A stretch of 64,000 nucleotides of DNA, taken from assembly GCA_002897115.2 (NCBI GenBank), contig BCIH01000001.1, positions 763,002-827,001 of the forward strand, given 5' to 3'. Of the stretch, positions 55,100 through 64,000 are shown piece by piece; the first letter of the stretch is position 1, and every line of letters begins with the position of its first letter. The notes beneath the pieces are model-generated. The model had not been told where the DNA came from. It searched no databases and saw nothing but the letters and a program-made list of their open reading frames with translations. Both the position numbers and the translations under genes were made by a program. This stretch comes from Prototheca cutis (taxonomy: Eukaryota > Chlorophyta > Trebouxiophyceae > Chlorellales > Chlorellaceae).

Positions 55100-56083
55100 T
55101 CAAGAGTTCCCAGAGGCAGAAGCCGCGCGCTCGGCGGCTTGGCCCACGACGGCCCCGACTCGCGCGAGGTCGCCCGTGGCGAGGACAAACCCGTATCCAA
55201 AGGGTCCTCGGGGAATGCGAGCGTCCTTTGGCGAGACCTGTGCGTTGAAATGGTGCACAAAGTTCCACTTGTGCTCGCCCGTGTTGTGGCTGGCCCAGGG
55301 CGGGGCTGCCGGGTCGCCCAGGTAGACGTTGCCCCCAGGCGGCCAGTCAGTGGCCGCGGCGCCAACCGCGATGCTGCCGTCAGCCGAGGCAAAGACGACG
55401 GCGTCACAGGGCGCGCCGGGACGCGGTGCGGGTGCTTCCCCTCCCACCGGCNCCTCCAGCCAGTCGTACCCGGGGTCCTGACCCTCGCCGCACCGCGCCG
55501 CCCGCGGACGCAGCGTGAACCGGCGGGGCAGGTGGCGCCGGTGCATGTACCCAGCCAGTGCTTCAAACTGCACAAACCAGTGGTGCTCCGAGGGGGGGAT
55601 GCAGAAGGTCACGCGATAGCTGATCACATCAGGTGCCAGGAATTTGACCGCCTTGGCCAGAACGACGTTGGACAGCACCGTTGTGTTCCGGGGAGGGCCC
55701 CGCCAGGGACCATGCTCCATGGGCCGGCCAGGCGGCCAGTAGTATGCCATCTGGCACTCGGTGTATGCCTCGGTCCGGTTGGAATTTGCGCGGGCCAGCT
55801 TCCAGTTTGAGGAGCACGCGCCGCCGCTGTCCCCGGCGTTGCCAGCTTCGGTGGGGTTTTCCACCTCAGTGCATGTGCCGGGCTCGATGTCAAACGCACA
55901 GGCCGACTGCAGGCTCCCCCCGTTGCCGGGCTGCGGCTCAATCAGTTCCACGCCCCGGTACGTCATGCTCCAACTGCCGCCGCCGAGCCGTGCGTTGAGT
56001 GTCAGGGTCGTGGCACCCATGGAAAGTGTCAGGTCATTGCAGGGCCAGGGCTCCAGAGGCTGGGGCTCGGCGCTGGAAGCCAT
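55100..56083 (-). CDS. Unrecognised 327-aa beta-rich protein
   Basis: A single exon. The frame is open upstream to 56320, but the Met at 56083 (MASSAEPQPLEPW) starts the part that looks conserved. Notable blocks are GSWSMTYRGVELIEPQPGNG, LQSACAFDIEPGTCTEVENP, NPTEAGNAGDSGG, LSNVVLAKAVKFLAPDVISY, HHWFVQFEALAGYM, GSIAVGAAATD and EHKWNFVHHFNA. Aromatic and Gly/Asn-rich turns suggest a beta-sandwich, perhaps sugar-related. I recall similar hypothetical proteins in bacteria and algae but cannot name the family. No signal peptide at this start. One N at 55452. Confidence 0.6.
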   Translation of the reverse strand: MASSAEPQPLEPWPCNDLTLSMGATTLTLNARLGGGSWSMTYRGVELIEPQPGNGGSLQSACAFDIEPGTCTEVENPTEAGNAGDSGGACSSNWKLARANSNRTEAYTECQMAYYWPPGRPMEHGPWRGPPRNTTVLSNVVLAKAVKFLAPDVISYRVTFCIPPSEHHWFVQFEALAGYMHRRHLPRRFTLRPRAARCGEGQDPGYDWLEXPVGGEAPAPRPGAPCDAVVFASADGSIAVGAAATDWPPGGNVYLGDPAAPPWASHNTGEHKWNFVHHFNAQVSPKDARIPRGPFGYGFVLATGDLARVGAVVGQAAERAASASGNS

Positions 56084-56879
56084 GGGAAAGGTGCCCTTGC
56101 AGAGGGGGCCAGTTGTCGCCTTATGCGGCCTGCTCAAGCCCCAGAGTTGGGCAGGGGGAGGGACTAAGGCCAAGACCCAGCCACCGCCCAATGTTGTGGC
56201 CGAATGGCATGCAGGGGTTGGAAAGCCGCAAATAGGTCCGGCCGGGGGCTCTGGGCAAGGAGGAATACCGAGGCACGTCATGTAAAATGTGTCCGGGGTA
56301 CCCGCCAGCAGGCGCATCATTTACCCAATGTATGTGTGTCCACTCGCATGGACGTGCCGCGCTGCGCATGCCTTCCCTACCTGGGACGGGTACGCTGCCA
56401 CGAGATCACTTACACGGCGCCTGCGGTGGGCTACGCTGATCTTCGTACAGACCCCAACAATGATGCCCATGACATGCATTCACTTTGCTATATACAAAAT
56501 CGCCGAGATCCACCGAAAGGGAATCTCCGCTGGAGGCCGAGCAGGTGGTGCCAGCCCGCGCCACACCCCGGCATTGCACAACCAGCTTGCTCGCAGGTCA
56601 GGTTTTCGCCGTGTCCACGACGTGACCGCTGCTGCACCTCGGCCTCCTGGGGGAATGGACACAATGTCATGTTTCATTCGAAATTAGCATAGTGTTGTCG
56701 ATCCTTGAATGATACGTGCGCTCGTGATTTGTACGTAGCGTGCCTGCAGAGCCAACCCTGAAGGGCACGTCCTTCCTGCGAAAGCCGTCCGTGCAGGACA
56801 AATCCTGTCCCACCGGGCAGCCAGACCGGCGTGCCTGAGGCTCCATCGCGACCTACTCCATGGACCCGTTCCTGTGTTC
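56084..56879. promoter_or_regulatory. Divergent promoter region
   Basis: Between the 327-aa gene (-) and the IMPACT homologue (+). The minus frame stays open to 56320, so the first ~240 bp may be coding or 5' UTR. No motifs assigned. Confidence 0.45.
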
Positions 56880-58430
56880 ATGAATTTGAGTGCGTATTGC
56901 AGTGAGGAGGCTCTAGACGAGCTGACGGCCATCGAGGCCATCTACGGCGAGGATGCCGTGGCGGCGGACCCGGAATGCGGCACCGTGTGTGTCACCCTGG
57001 AGAGCGGGCCTGCCACCATGACCGCCGGTTTCCTGCTGGGTCCCGACTATCCAGCCCAGGAGCCTCCCATCGTGGAGTTGGAGAGTGCGCAGATCGACCC
57101 GAGCTGCTTTGCCTCCTGGACCGAGGAGCTGCCAGCGTTGTTCCAACCAGGCACGTCAAGGCTCATGGCGCCGGCGGCGGCGGCGGTGGTGGGGTTTTAT
57201 TGGGCGTATGGCCCANCGGTACAACAGAGAACAATGGGAAAGTGATGCAGGGCAAGCCGGAAGTCATGGCTGCAAGGACGAGCCTTGATTATCGCAGACT
57301 GGTCTGCGCATGGAAACCCCCGAACCCATTCGTTACCGAACTCAGGCGAACCGGTCATGTTCACGTGGCTGGAGGCTCTGCGATCCCACCTGGAGGCATG
57401 GGCCGAAGCAAACGCGGCTGCGCGAGTACAGGAGCAAGAAGAAGAGCAGGGAGCCGATGAGCGGCAGGCGGGGCCGCCCTGCAGCCCACCAGCCAGCAGC
57501 GCCGACAGGACCAGGCGTGTTCCAGTTGCAGCAGTCAGCGATGCGGAGCTCATCCGCAAGCTGCACATCGTCCATGGCAAGCCATTTACTGAGAAAAAAT
57601 CGACTTTTCAGGCACACCTGGCCTCTGTGTCCAGCGTGGAAGAGGTGCGGAGAATTTGGGGGGGGCCCTTGTGGCCAAGGGGGCGAGTTGTTGGGCTGGG
57701 TCTTCGCATTGAAAGGAATCAAATAATGCGCTGGTGATTCATGCCTGTCTCGACTTCCTCCCCGGTGCTTCTCCTTTCCTCAGGTGGAGACTTTCATGAC
57801 GTATTTGTTGACAAAACCCAAGATTGCCCATGCCACGCACAACATGATGGTGAGTTGGCGGTGAGCATGCCTGTTGGTCGTCGCACATGTTTGTTCGTTC
57901 GCTCCTTTTTTCTTTGGTGCGGCTGGATTCCAGCACCCTGCATGCCCCAATAAACCAGCACAGGCATATCGTTTCCAGCTGGACAAGGGGGCTGTGGCCC
58001 AGGACTGCGACGATGACGGCGAGACAGCTGCTGGGGGCCGCATGCTGCATTTATTGCAGGTACGTTGGGCGGGTGGGTTTGCAATGCCATCGACTACTGC
58101 TTGAAGTTTTTGAGGGAAATGCAAGAATAATGGCCCAGGACGACAGGGGTGCTCACCACAGTGGCTGCAACCTCGACCCGTCACAGTTCCCNTTGCACAC
58201 CGACCTTCATCGGCCCTCCGACCCCCCCCCCCCTCCCACACTCCTCCATCCAAACGGTGCAGATCACGGGCGCCTGCGGTGTGTGTGTCGTGGTATCCCG
58301 CTGGTATGGTGGCGTTCTGCTCGGGCCTGCAAGGTTCACGCACATCAACAACGCCGCACGGCAGTTGCTGGCCGCGGAGGGGTGCATCCCTGCTGCGTCG
58401 GCAAGCAAGGGCCCTCGCTCGCGCAAGTGA
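56880..58430 (+). CDS. IMPACT/YIH1 homologue (RWD domain + IMPACT domain)
   Basis: Exons 56880-57150, 57346-57644, 57784-57849, 57964-58059 and 58263-58430 give 299 aa. The N-terminal RWD domain reads DELTAIEAIYGEDAV, GFLLGPDYPAQEPPIVELE and PGEPVMFTWLEALRSHLEAW. The C-terminal IMPACT domain reads LHIVHGKPFTEKKSTFQAHL, KIAHATHNMM, CDDDGETAAGGRMLHLLQ and VVVSRWYGGVLLGPARF, then HINNAARQLL. IMPACT/YIH1 binds GCN1 through RWD and restrains the kinase GCN2 under amino-acid shortage. This role is inferred. Joining exons 1 and 2 in the conserved frame requires a GC donor (CAG|GCACGT). Intron 4 has a C12 tract near its acceptor. Ns at 57216 and 58192 are intronic. Confidence 0.92.
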
Positions 58431-58694
58431 CCATCATGTGCTGGAAGAGATTAGCCTCTCGGCTTGTAAAGCTGCTGGAGCGCCAGGCGTCGCGCTGTCG
58501 TGCAACGCCGCTTGACAGCAGCGCCTTGACAAGCACCCCAGCTGCGTTCCCATATTACATGGGTGGTGCCTTTTGCCTGCTGCGGCGCAGTGCAGCTGCC
58601 GTACAATACACAGACAATTGAAAACACAGAAACAAAGACAGACAGAGTAAGGAAGCACAGAGTGTTTGCCAAAGTAGAAGTGCCTTGGAGAGAG

Positions 58695-60224
58695 CTAAGC
58701 CGCCACCAGCTCCGCGGTCTGAGTCCTGGCGACGGTTTGCCTGGCCACCTCAAAGGCCTGTTCCAAGTCGGCGATCAGGTCTCCTGGATCCTCAATTCCA
58801 GCTGCGGGGGTTGTTGTCATGTGGGGTGTGAGCTGATTGCTACTGTTGTTGTTTCCTGGCAGCATGTGTTGTGAGGCGAAAATGCAAGGATTTCATGTGA
58901 CGTGTCGAGAGCTCGGGACGCTCCGACTCTGCAGCACCAGGGGCACACCACCAATTGCAACGCGCGGCCTGCCTGAGATGCGGATGAGGTCGTCGGGGAG
59001 TCCTCGAGCGGCGCGGAGTTCGGCCGGGATGGAGGCATGACTCATGAAACAGGGCATGGAGATGAGGGAGGTGACGCCTCCAAACGACACAGTGATCTTG
59101 AACAGGCGCGCTGCCTGGCAGATTGCCCGCGAAAGCTCGACGTTGCCTGTGCAGAACGACAGGATTGACCCCGGGGCAGATGCCTGGGCCTCGTGCACCT
59201 CCCTCCCAGGGGCATCGGCCAGGCCCGGCCAGGCCAGCGCCGCCACCTCAGGCTGGGCCTGCAGCCAGGCCGCCAGGCGCGTCGCCGTGGCGTTCTGGCG
59301 CTCCATGCGCAGCGCCATGGTCTTCATGCCGCGCGCCAGGAGCCAGCAGTCTGAGGGAGCGAGCCCCGTGCCTTCGGCATTCTGCAGGAAATAAATGCGC
59401 TCTGCGAGGTCCGGGTCGCGCACCGCCAGAACCCCCGCCATCAGATCGGAGTGGCCGTTCAAGAACTTGGTGGCCGAGACCATGGCGATGTCGGCGCCGA
59501 GATCCAGCGGGCGCTGGTACAACGGGGTCAGGATGCTGTTGTCCACCACCACCAGCGCGCCCGCAGCATGGGCGGCGGCGGAGATTGCCGCAATATCGGC
59601 CACCCGCAGCCGTGGGTTGGTCGGTGACTCGAGCATGACCAGCTTTGTCCGCCCGGGGACGAGTGCCGCGGTCACTGCTGCGACATCACACGTGTCGACG
59701 TTGGTCACGTCGATGCCGCGCCCAGGGACAACACGTGTCAACAGGCGCGAAGTTCCACCGTAAATATCGTCCCCAGCCACGATGTGGTCGCCCGCGGACA
59801 GGAGGTGCGTCACGGTGGCCAGTGCAGACATGCCGGATGTGAACACGAAAGCGCGTGTTGCACCCTCCAGCGCTGCAAGTTGGGACTCTAGAGCCGTGCG
59901 TGTGGGGTTGCCGCTGCGAGTGTAGTCGTAGGGCCCGCCCTCAGTGGCTCCAGGCTGCTTGAAAGTGGCGGTCTGGTACAAGGGGGGGGAGCTGGCACCC
60001 AGAGGGTCCTCCGGCACAGCACCGCCCTGCACAAGCAGCGTGGACAGGGCGTACCGCCTGGGGGTCTGCTTTGAAGCGGGTTCCTCGGAAGGGCCCGAGC
60101 CGGGGGAAGAACTCGCCCTGCAAGCCCGCGACCCGGCAGCACGTGCCGCAGACCGTGCCATACGGCACGGCGGGGGCCCCGCCGCCCTGAAGCAGGCGCC
60201 GCCCCTCCCCGCAATCTGATACAT
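58695..60224 (-). CDS. CBL: Cystathionine beta-lyase, plastid-targeted
   Basis: Exons 60224-58973 and 58801-58695 give 452 aa. An Arg/Ala/Ser-rich leader of ~60 residues (MYQIAGRGGACFRAAGPPPC) suggests a transit peptide. The start could also be ATG 60161. Core blocks are PLYQTATFKQPGATEGGPYD and YTRSGNPTRTALES, then FVFTSGMSALATVTHLLSAG and SPTNPRLRVADIAAI. SATKFLNGHSDLMAGVLA holds the PLP-binding Lys. GLAPSDCWLLARGMKTMALR and FGGVTSLISMPCFMSHASIP follow. The enzyme cleaves cystathionine to homocysteine in methionine synthesis. The invariant RIS-AGIED junction is obtained only with a GC donor (TCAG|GCAGGC). The nearest GT donor would insert about seven residues. Confidence 0.95.
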
Positions 60225-60752
60225 CTCGATGGGAAATGAAGTAATGTTTGCTCGATCATGGGCACGGCCAGGTTTTGGGGTGGGCGCTGGGATTTGTGCA
60301 TCGCATGAGATGCATTTCCGCCCTGGATTGCTGAGATCACGAAAACCACGCGCACTGGTGGATCGGAGAGGCACGCTGCTCTGCGATGCGTCGATGTGTC
60401 ATAAGCTCAACCACGATGTGATCATTGGGCCCAAAAATGCATTTGTGGCAAGCGACCTGTAATGACAGGAAGCCCTGAGCTGGGGACGCAGCCAGTCCTG
60501 GCGAGCGCTGCAGTGGTCATGCCTTGCCTGTCCGTGCTGATGATCCGGACGTAGTGGCATTGGTCCCAGGTAGGGACGCACGCATGCACGCCGTAAACCT
60601 CTGATTTGGCCTATCGAAGTGGCAGCTGTGAAGGCGCGTGCTGATTGTACACAGCAGGGCTGTGGCAGGAGGAGCTTGCCAGTGCTGGACTGCAGCCGTG
60701 GCAGACCCAGCCATCTGAAGACGGGACCTAGGGGTGGACGCCTCGACCAGAA
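60225..60752. promoter_or_regulatory. Divergent promoter region
   Basis: Between cystathionine beta-lyase (-) and the RINT1-like gene (+). No motif assigned. No coding frame recognised. Confidence 0.5.
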
Positions 60753-63700
60753 ATGGAGGTCGCCGTCACCGAAATAATGCCGAGCCGGGAGCTTCCCCCT
60801 CGTGCACAAGAGGCCTGCGGGGACAATGCCAACGGCAAGGACCTGGCTACAGCAGCAGCTGCCTGTGAGGCACTGGAGCGGCAACGGGAGCGGTTGTGTG
60901 GCGCCCTGGCTTCCGCGGCCGCGACGGCGTATAGGGAAGCTATTGAGAAGTTGGAGGGCGCACACAGCGGCCATGCCGTGCCGTCGCAGCCGGCATTGCT
61001 TGCCGCCGAGCTGGACGAGCTGGAACAGGCAAGGAGACACCTGTCCCTACTCCAGGTCTGTGTCAGAAGGATCGTGGGGCCGCTGTGCATCACTGTAGAT
61101 GTGAATACATCCCTGCATCAAGGACGCTGGATCGCAGCGGGCCAAGTGGATGATGATGTGCCTGAAACAAAGGGATCGTTGTTAAACCCCCACCACCAAC
61201 CCTAAGGCCAACCGAACGATTTCCTTCCATGAACACAGGAGGCCCAGGCTTTTGCCAGGGCAGCGCTGCAATCTTCCCATCCCGTCGAGCTGGGTCTCCA
61301 AGACCTGGACAGGGCCAGGGAACTTGTGGACAACGTGAACACTCCCGAGCTCAGGGACGCAGTGCTGCACCAGTTCACTGCGGCCGTTCGGCGCCAGCTG
61401 GAGCTGGTACGGTCATGTGGGCTTTTCTGTTTGTTGCTTTGGAGGGCGGCGTTTGATGTGTCTGTGTCCTTCGAACTTCCCAGCGTGTTTTTATGGAGAA
61501 ACGTGCACAAATACAGATCGGAACTGGCTGCACCTGGGTGCCTTTATTTCCAATGCAGGCAGAGGGCAGCCTGGAAGCCAGCCTGAGGTCTCGACTCCAG
61601 GCACGACTGGCCGAGGCCGGGTGGCCGCCGAGCCTGCTGGCCTCGCAGTCACGTACCGGGACGCATCGCGTTGAGCTTGATGGGGAGGATGTGGTCGCGG
61701 CCGCGGCAGCACTCGAGTGCCTGCAGGCTCGTGGTGCCAACGGAGGTGCTGGCGGGTTGATAGCCGACGCCGAAGGCAGCAGGAGCAGTGGTGATGCACT
61801 CGCTCCAGCAGACTTTCCCCCATCAGTCTCCTGGGTGGCAGAGGAGCTAGCCAAGCCCATGGTGGCCGCGCTGCACGCGCATTTCATGGCCGCAGGCCGC
61901 TCTGCACCAGGGTCAAACGCGCTGGCCCGGCCGGACAAGCCCGAGTGGCTGCTGGAGGCCGTGCTGCGGGCTGGGCGCCGGGCCGCAGAAGCCGCCGCGG
62001 ACTTGGACGTTGCGCTTGCTGCGCAAAGGGAGGGCGCTGATGTCAACAACAGTGGGTTCGAGAGTGGGGAACTGCTGGATGTGGGCGTGGCAAGGTGTGT
62101 GCTGTCTCTTGGTCTGGCACCGATTCTTCAGCAGCAGGTGTTCCCGGAGCTGCTGGAGCTGGGGGAGCCCACGCTCTGGCTCCACCTGTTTGACGAACTC
62201 CTTGCTTTCCAAGAGAGGTGAGGTAGCGGTTTGGTGGGGAGATGAGACGTATGTATGTAGCTTTCCTGGCTCTGGCTGCTGTGTCTCATCTCTAGGGGAT
62301 GGGTCGCCGGGGTGCCATCACGCCGCCACTGCTGCTGAGCACACCGGCCCTGCGCCGACCCGTCATTCTTTTCGCCAGCCATTGGGACGACCTAGGAATG
62401 GTGGAGACCATTGCCCCCAGCAGAACGTGACAGCACATAGTATTTTGAAACATCACAGAATCAACACACACCCTATCCCCTTCAGGTACGCCGTTTTGTT
62501 GGGCGGCGACAGCGACACAAGCGCACTGCTGTCGCCGGCTGGCGGTACCGGTCTTTTCTCCCTGGCACTCGCGCCGGCCAGCGCCGCGCCGGCAGAGTCG
62601 CCGGCCGACTGCCTGGCCGGCAGCGGTCCGGCGGCCGAGGCCTGGCTCGCCGCGGAACGAGCCGACGCGCTGGCGCAGGTGGAAGGCGCAGCCGAAGCCC
62701 CGGGCGCGTGGCTCCGTGGGGCGAGTCTGGTTGAAGGCATCTTCGACAGCGACAACGATGACGGGGATGGCAGCGGCGGCGGAGACCACTCGCCGACAGG
62801 AGAACCGGAGGAGTTTTTGCCTACGGGGTTTGCGGAGCAGCTGGTCTCGGCGGTAGGGTCCCAGCTGCGACGCAGCTCGTTCCTCCACCTGCCCCAACAC
62901 AAGCATGCCTTCGTCCAGGTGTTGCATCGCTGCTTGTCGCGCAAGCGAGGGGTGTCTTGCCTGCTTGGGCTTGTTGCGATCGCGCCTGGACTGCCAGGAG
63001 GCACGGCAACATCCTGGTCGCACCCCTTGTCACCGCACACATCACACAACCGCACCTGCACAGGCGACAGTGGTGCCTGCACTGAAGAGTGCTCAAGGAC
63101 TGCTTGAGCGAAGACTGGCCTCCGCGGCGGCGTTTGACGACTTGTTGGATGACTACTGGCTGCCGCGCGTGGCCTCTGCTGTCTGCACAGCGCATTACCT
63201 GGAACACCAGCTCAGGTGCTGCTGCTTGGGCTCATTTGGGAGGTTTTGGGGTCTCTGGGAGGGTGGATGGTTGCCTGGCTTGGGAGGGCTGTCCTGGGTC
63301 AACACACGTCACGTAATGATGGCGGCGAGGAGGTCAGCAGATGAGCACTCGTCATTGGGTGTGCCGACAACCCCACTCAGAGGCACCTGCACACCCCACC
63401 ATGAGTTTGTTTTGCTTGCGAAAATGAAAACCCCAAGTATTCACACTAAGAAAAAACACCGCTGCCGCTCTGCCACGGATGCTCCTATAAATTCCTGAGC
63501 ACTGCAGGGAGCAGCAGGGAGTGGCAATGCTGGCGTTGGTACAGGAAGAAAACGCGGCGTCGCAGTGGGCGCTGTCGCCGCTGCTGCTGCCCTGTGCCAG
63601 AGGGTTTGCCTCGCTGAAACGTCAGTGGGGGTACCGGCTGGCAGAGCAGGCCGTTGCTGCCTTTCGCACCGTCTTTGATCCCTACAGGTGTGCATGCATG

Positions 63701-64000
63701 TCGGTGCAGTCAGCGGGGCAGTGGGGAAGTGTATGAACTGTGGAACATCATCTGACCACCGCTCGCCAGTGCAGCCGGTCACATCGGCCATGCATGCTCA
63801 AAGTGCCTCCTGTAAACCCTGCACGGCCCAGGCAACGGACGCGCATGGCCCGGTACTCGCCCCGTGCAGGAAAGAACGCTCGCGCTTTGTTGCCGGTTGG
63901 GTGGGCGGCAGCCCCCAGTCTCCAAGCAGTGTCGCTAGGCCCAGAGATATCTGTACAAGCTTGCCACCCGCGGCGGCTCTGCTGGCCGCCGGGGATTCGC
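60753..64000 (+). CDS. RINT1/TIP20/MAG2-like tethering protein, 3' end outside window
   Basis: Model exons 60753-61055, 61239-61406, 61559-62217, 62486-62918, 63064-63215, 63508-63687 and, less certainly, 63869 to the window end. The N-terminus is helical and coiled-coil (LLAAELDELEQARRHLSLLQ), followed by helices in exon 2. Exon 3 carries the RINT1 landmark DKPEWLLEAVLRAGRRAAEA and ends WLHLFDELLAFQERRY, matching 'LVDEVLLFEKEL' of the family. Exon 4 has AEAWLAAERADALAQVE in the place of the family's 'W...E...A...M'. RINT1/Tip20/MAG2 proteins are subunits of the Dsl1/NRZ complex that tethers COPI vesicles at the ER. The family call rests on the middle region; later exons are guided by phase. 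Confidence 0.72.

Noticed and set aside
3030..58192. Single N positions as assembly gaps
   Set aside because: Isolated single Ns (3030, 3114, 3119, 3218, 4242, 18153, 26718, 26724, 31079, 31987, 44859, 55452, 57216, 58192) read as uncertain base calls; flanking exons stay in frame.
1..64000. CRISPR arrays, IS elements, tRNA or rRNA genes
   Set aside because: No regularly spaced repeats, transposase motifs, tRNA box A/B pairs or rRNA-like stretches were seen by eye. A tRNAscan or Rfam run could still find a small RNA.

Overview
The window is nuclear DNA from a GC-rich eukaryote, most likely a trebouxiophyte green alga (Chlorella/Auxenochlorella type). I infer this from the gene set, not from a database match. 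Plant-lineage markers are a CBL-interacting kinase with a NAF motif, an MRS2-type Mg2+ transporter, a plastid acyl carrier protein and a cystathionine beta-lyase with N-terminal leaders, a PPR protein, an IDM1-like TDBD-PHD-acetyltransferase and a TSO1-like CXC protein. Genes are short and intron-rich (about 83 introns in 27 genes), lie on both strands, use the standard code and show no operons. There are no recognisable IS elements, CRISPR arrays or rRNA/tRNA genes.

Layout, 0-15 kb: acyl-CoA thioesterase (5' end missing), MRS2 transporter (-), small two-TM protein (-), APC11 (-), large TDBD/PHD/GNAT chromatin protein (+), a 193-aa protein resembling Mal d 1-associated proteins (+), isoprenylcysteine methyltransferase (-). 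15-29 kb: BRCA1/BARD1-like RING-BRCT protein (-), RGP1 Rab-GEF subunit (+, frameshifted), PPR protein (-, frameshifted), CIPK-like kinase with a duplicated regulatory module (-). 29-42 kb: a head-to-head pair of Cys-rich secreted proteins, DENND6 (-), TSO1/LIN54-like CXC protein (+), plastid ACP (+), secreted ShK-domain protein (+). 42-51 kb: LRR-kinase (+), GNAT protein with a new C-terminal region (+), charged coiled-coil protein (-), unknown NLS protein (+). 51-64 kb: urate oxidase (+), SAR1 (+), unknown 327-aa protein (-), IMPACT/YIH1 (+), cystathionine beta-lyase (-), RINT1/TIP20-like protein (+, 3' end missing).

The genes do not form one pathway. Four act in membrane traffic (RGP1, DENND6, SAR1, RINT1), several in chromatin and cell cycle (IDM1-like, BRCA1/BARD1-like, CXC, APC11), and a few in plastid, mitochondrial or peroxisomal metabolism (ACP, CBL, thioesterase, urate oxidase). 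The most interesting points are the kinase with two NAF/PPI-like modules, an MRS2 homologue with AMN in place of GMN, a RING-BRCT protein of BRCA1/BARD1 type, a cluster of GC-AG introns, and long G or C homopolymers placed near splice sites. Exon borders were worked out by hand from GT/GC-AG signals, reading phase and family similarity. They are therefore models. The unambiguous ones join in phase and recreate known family motifs.
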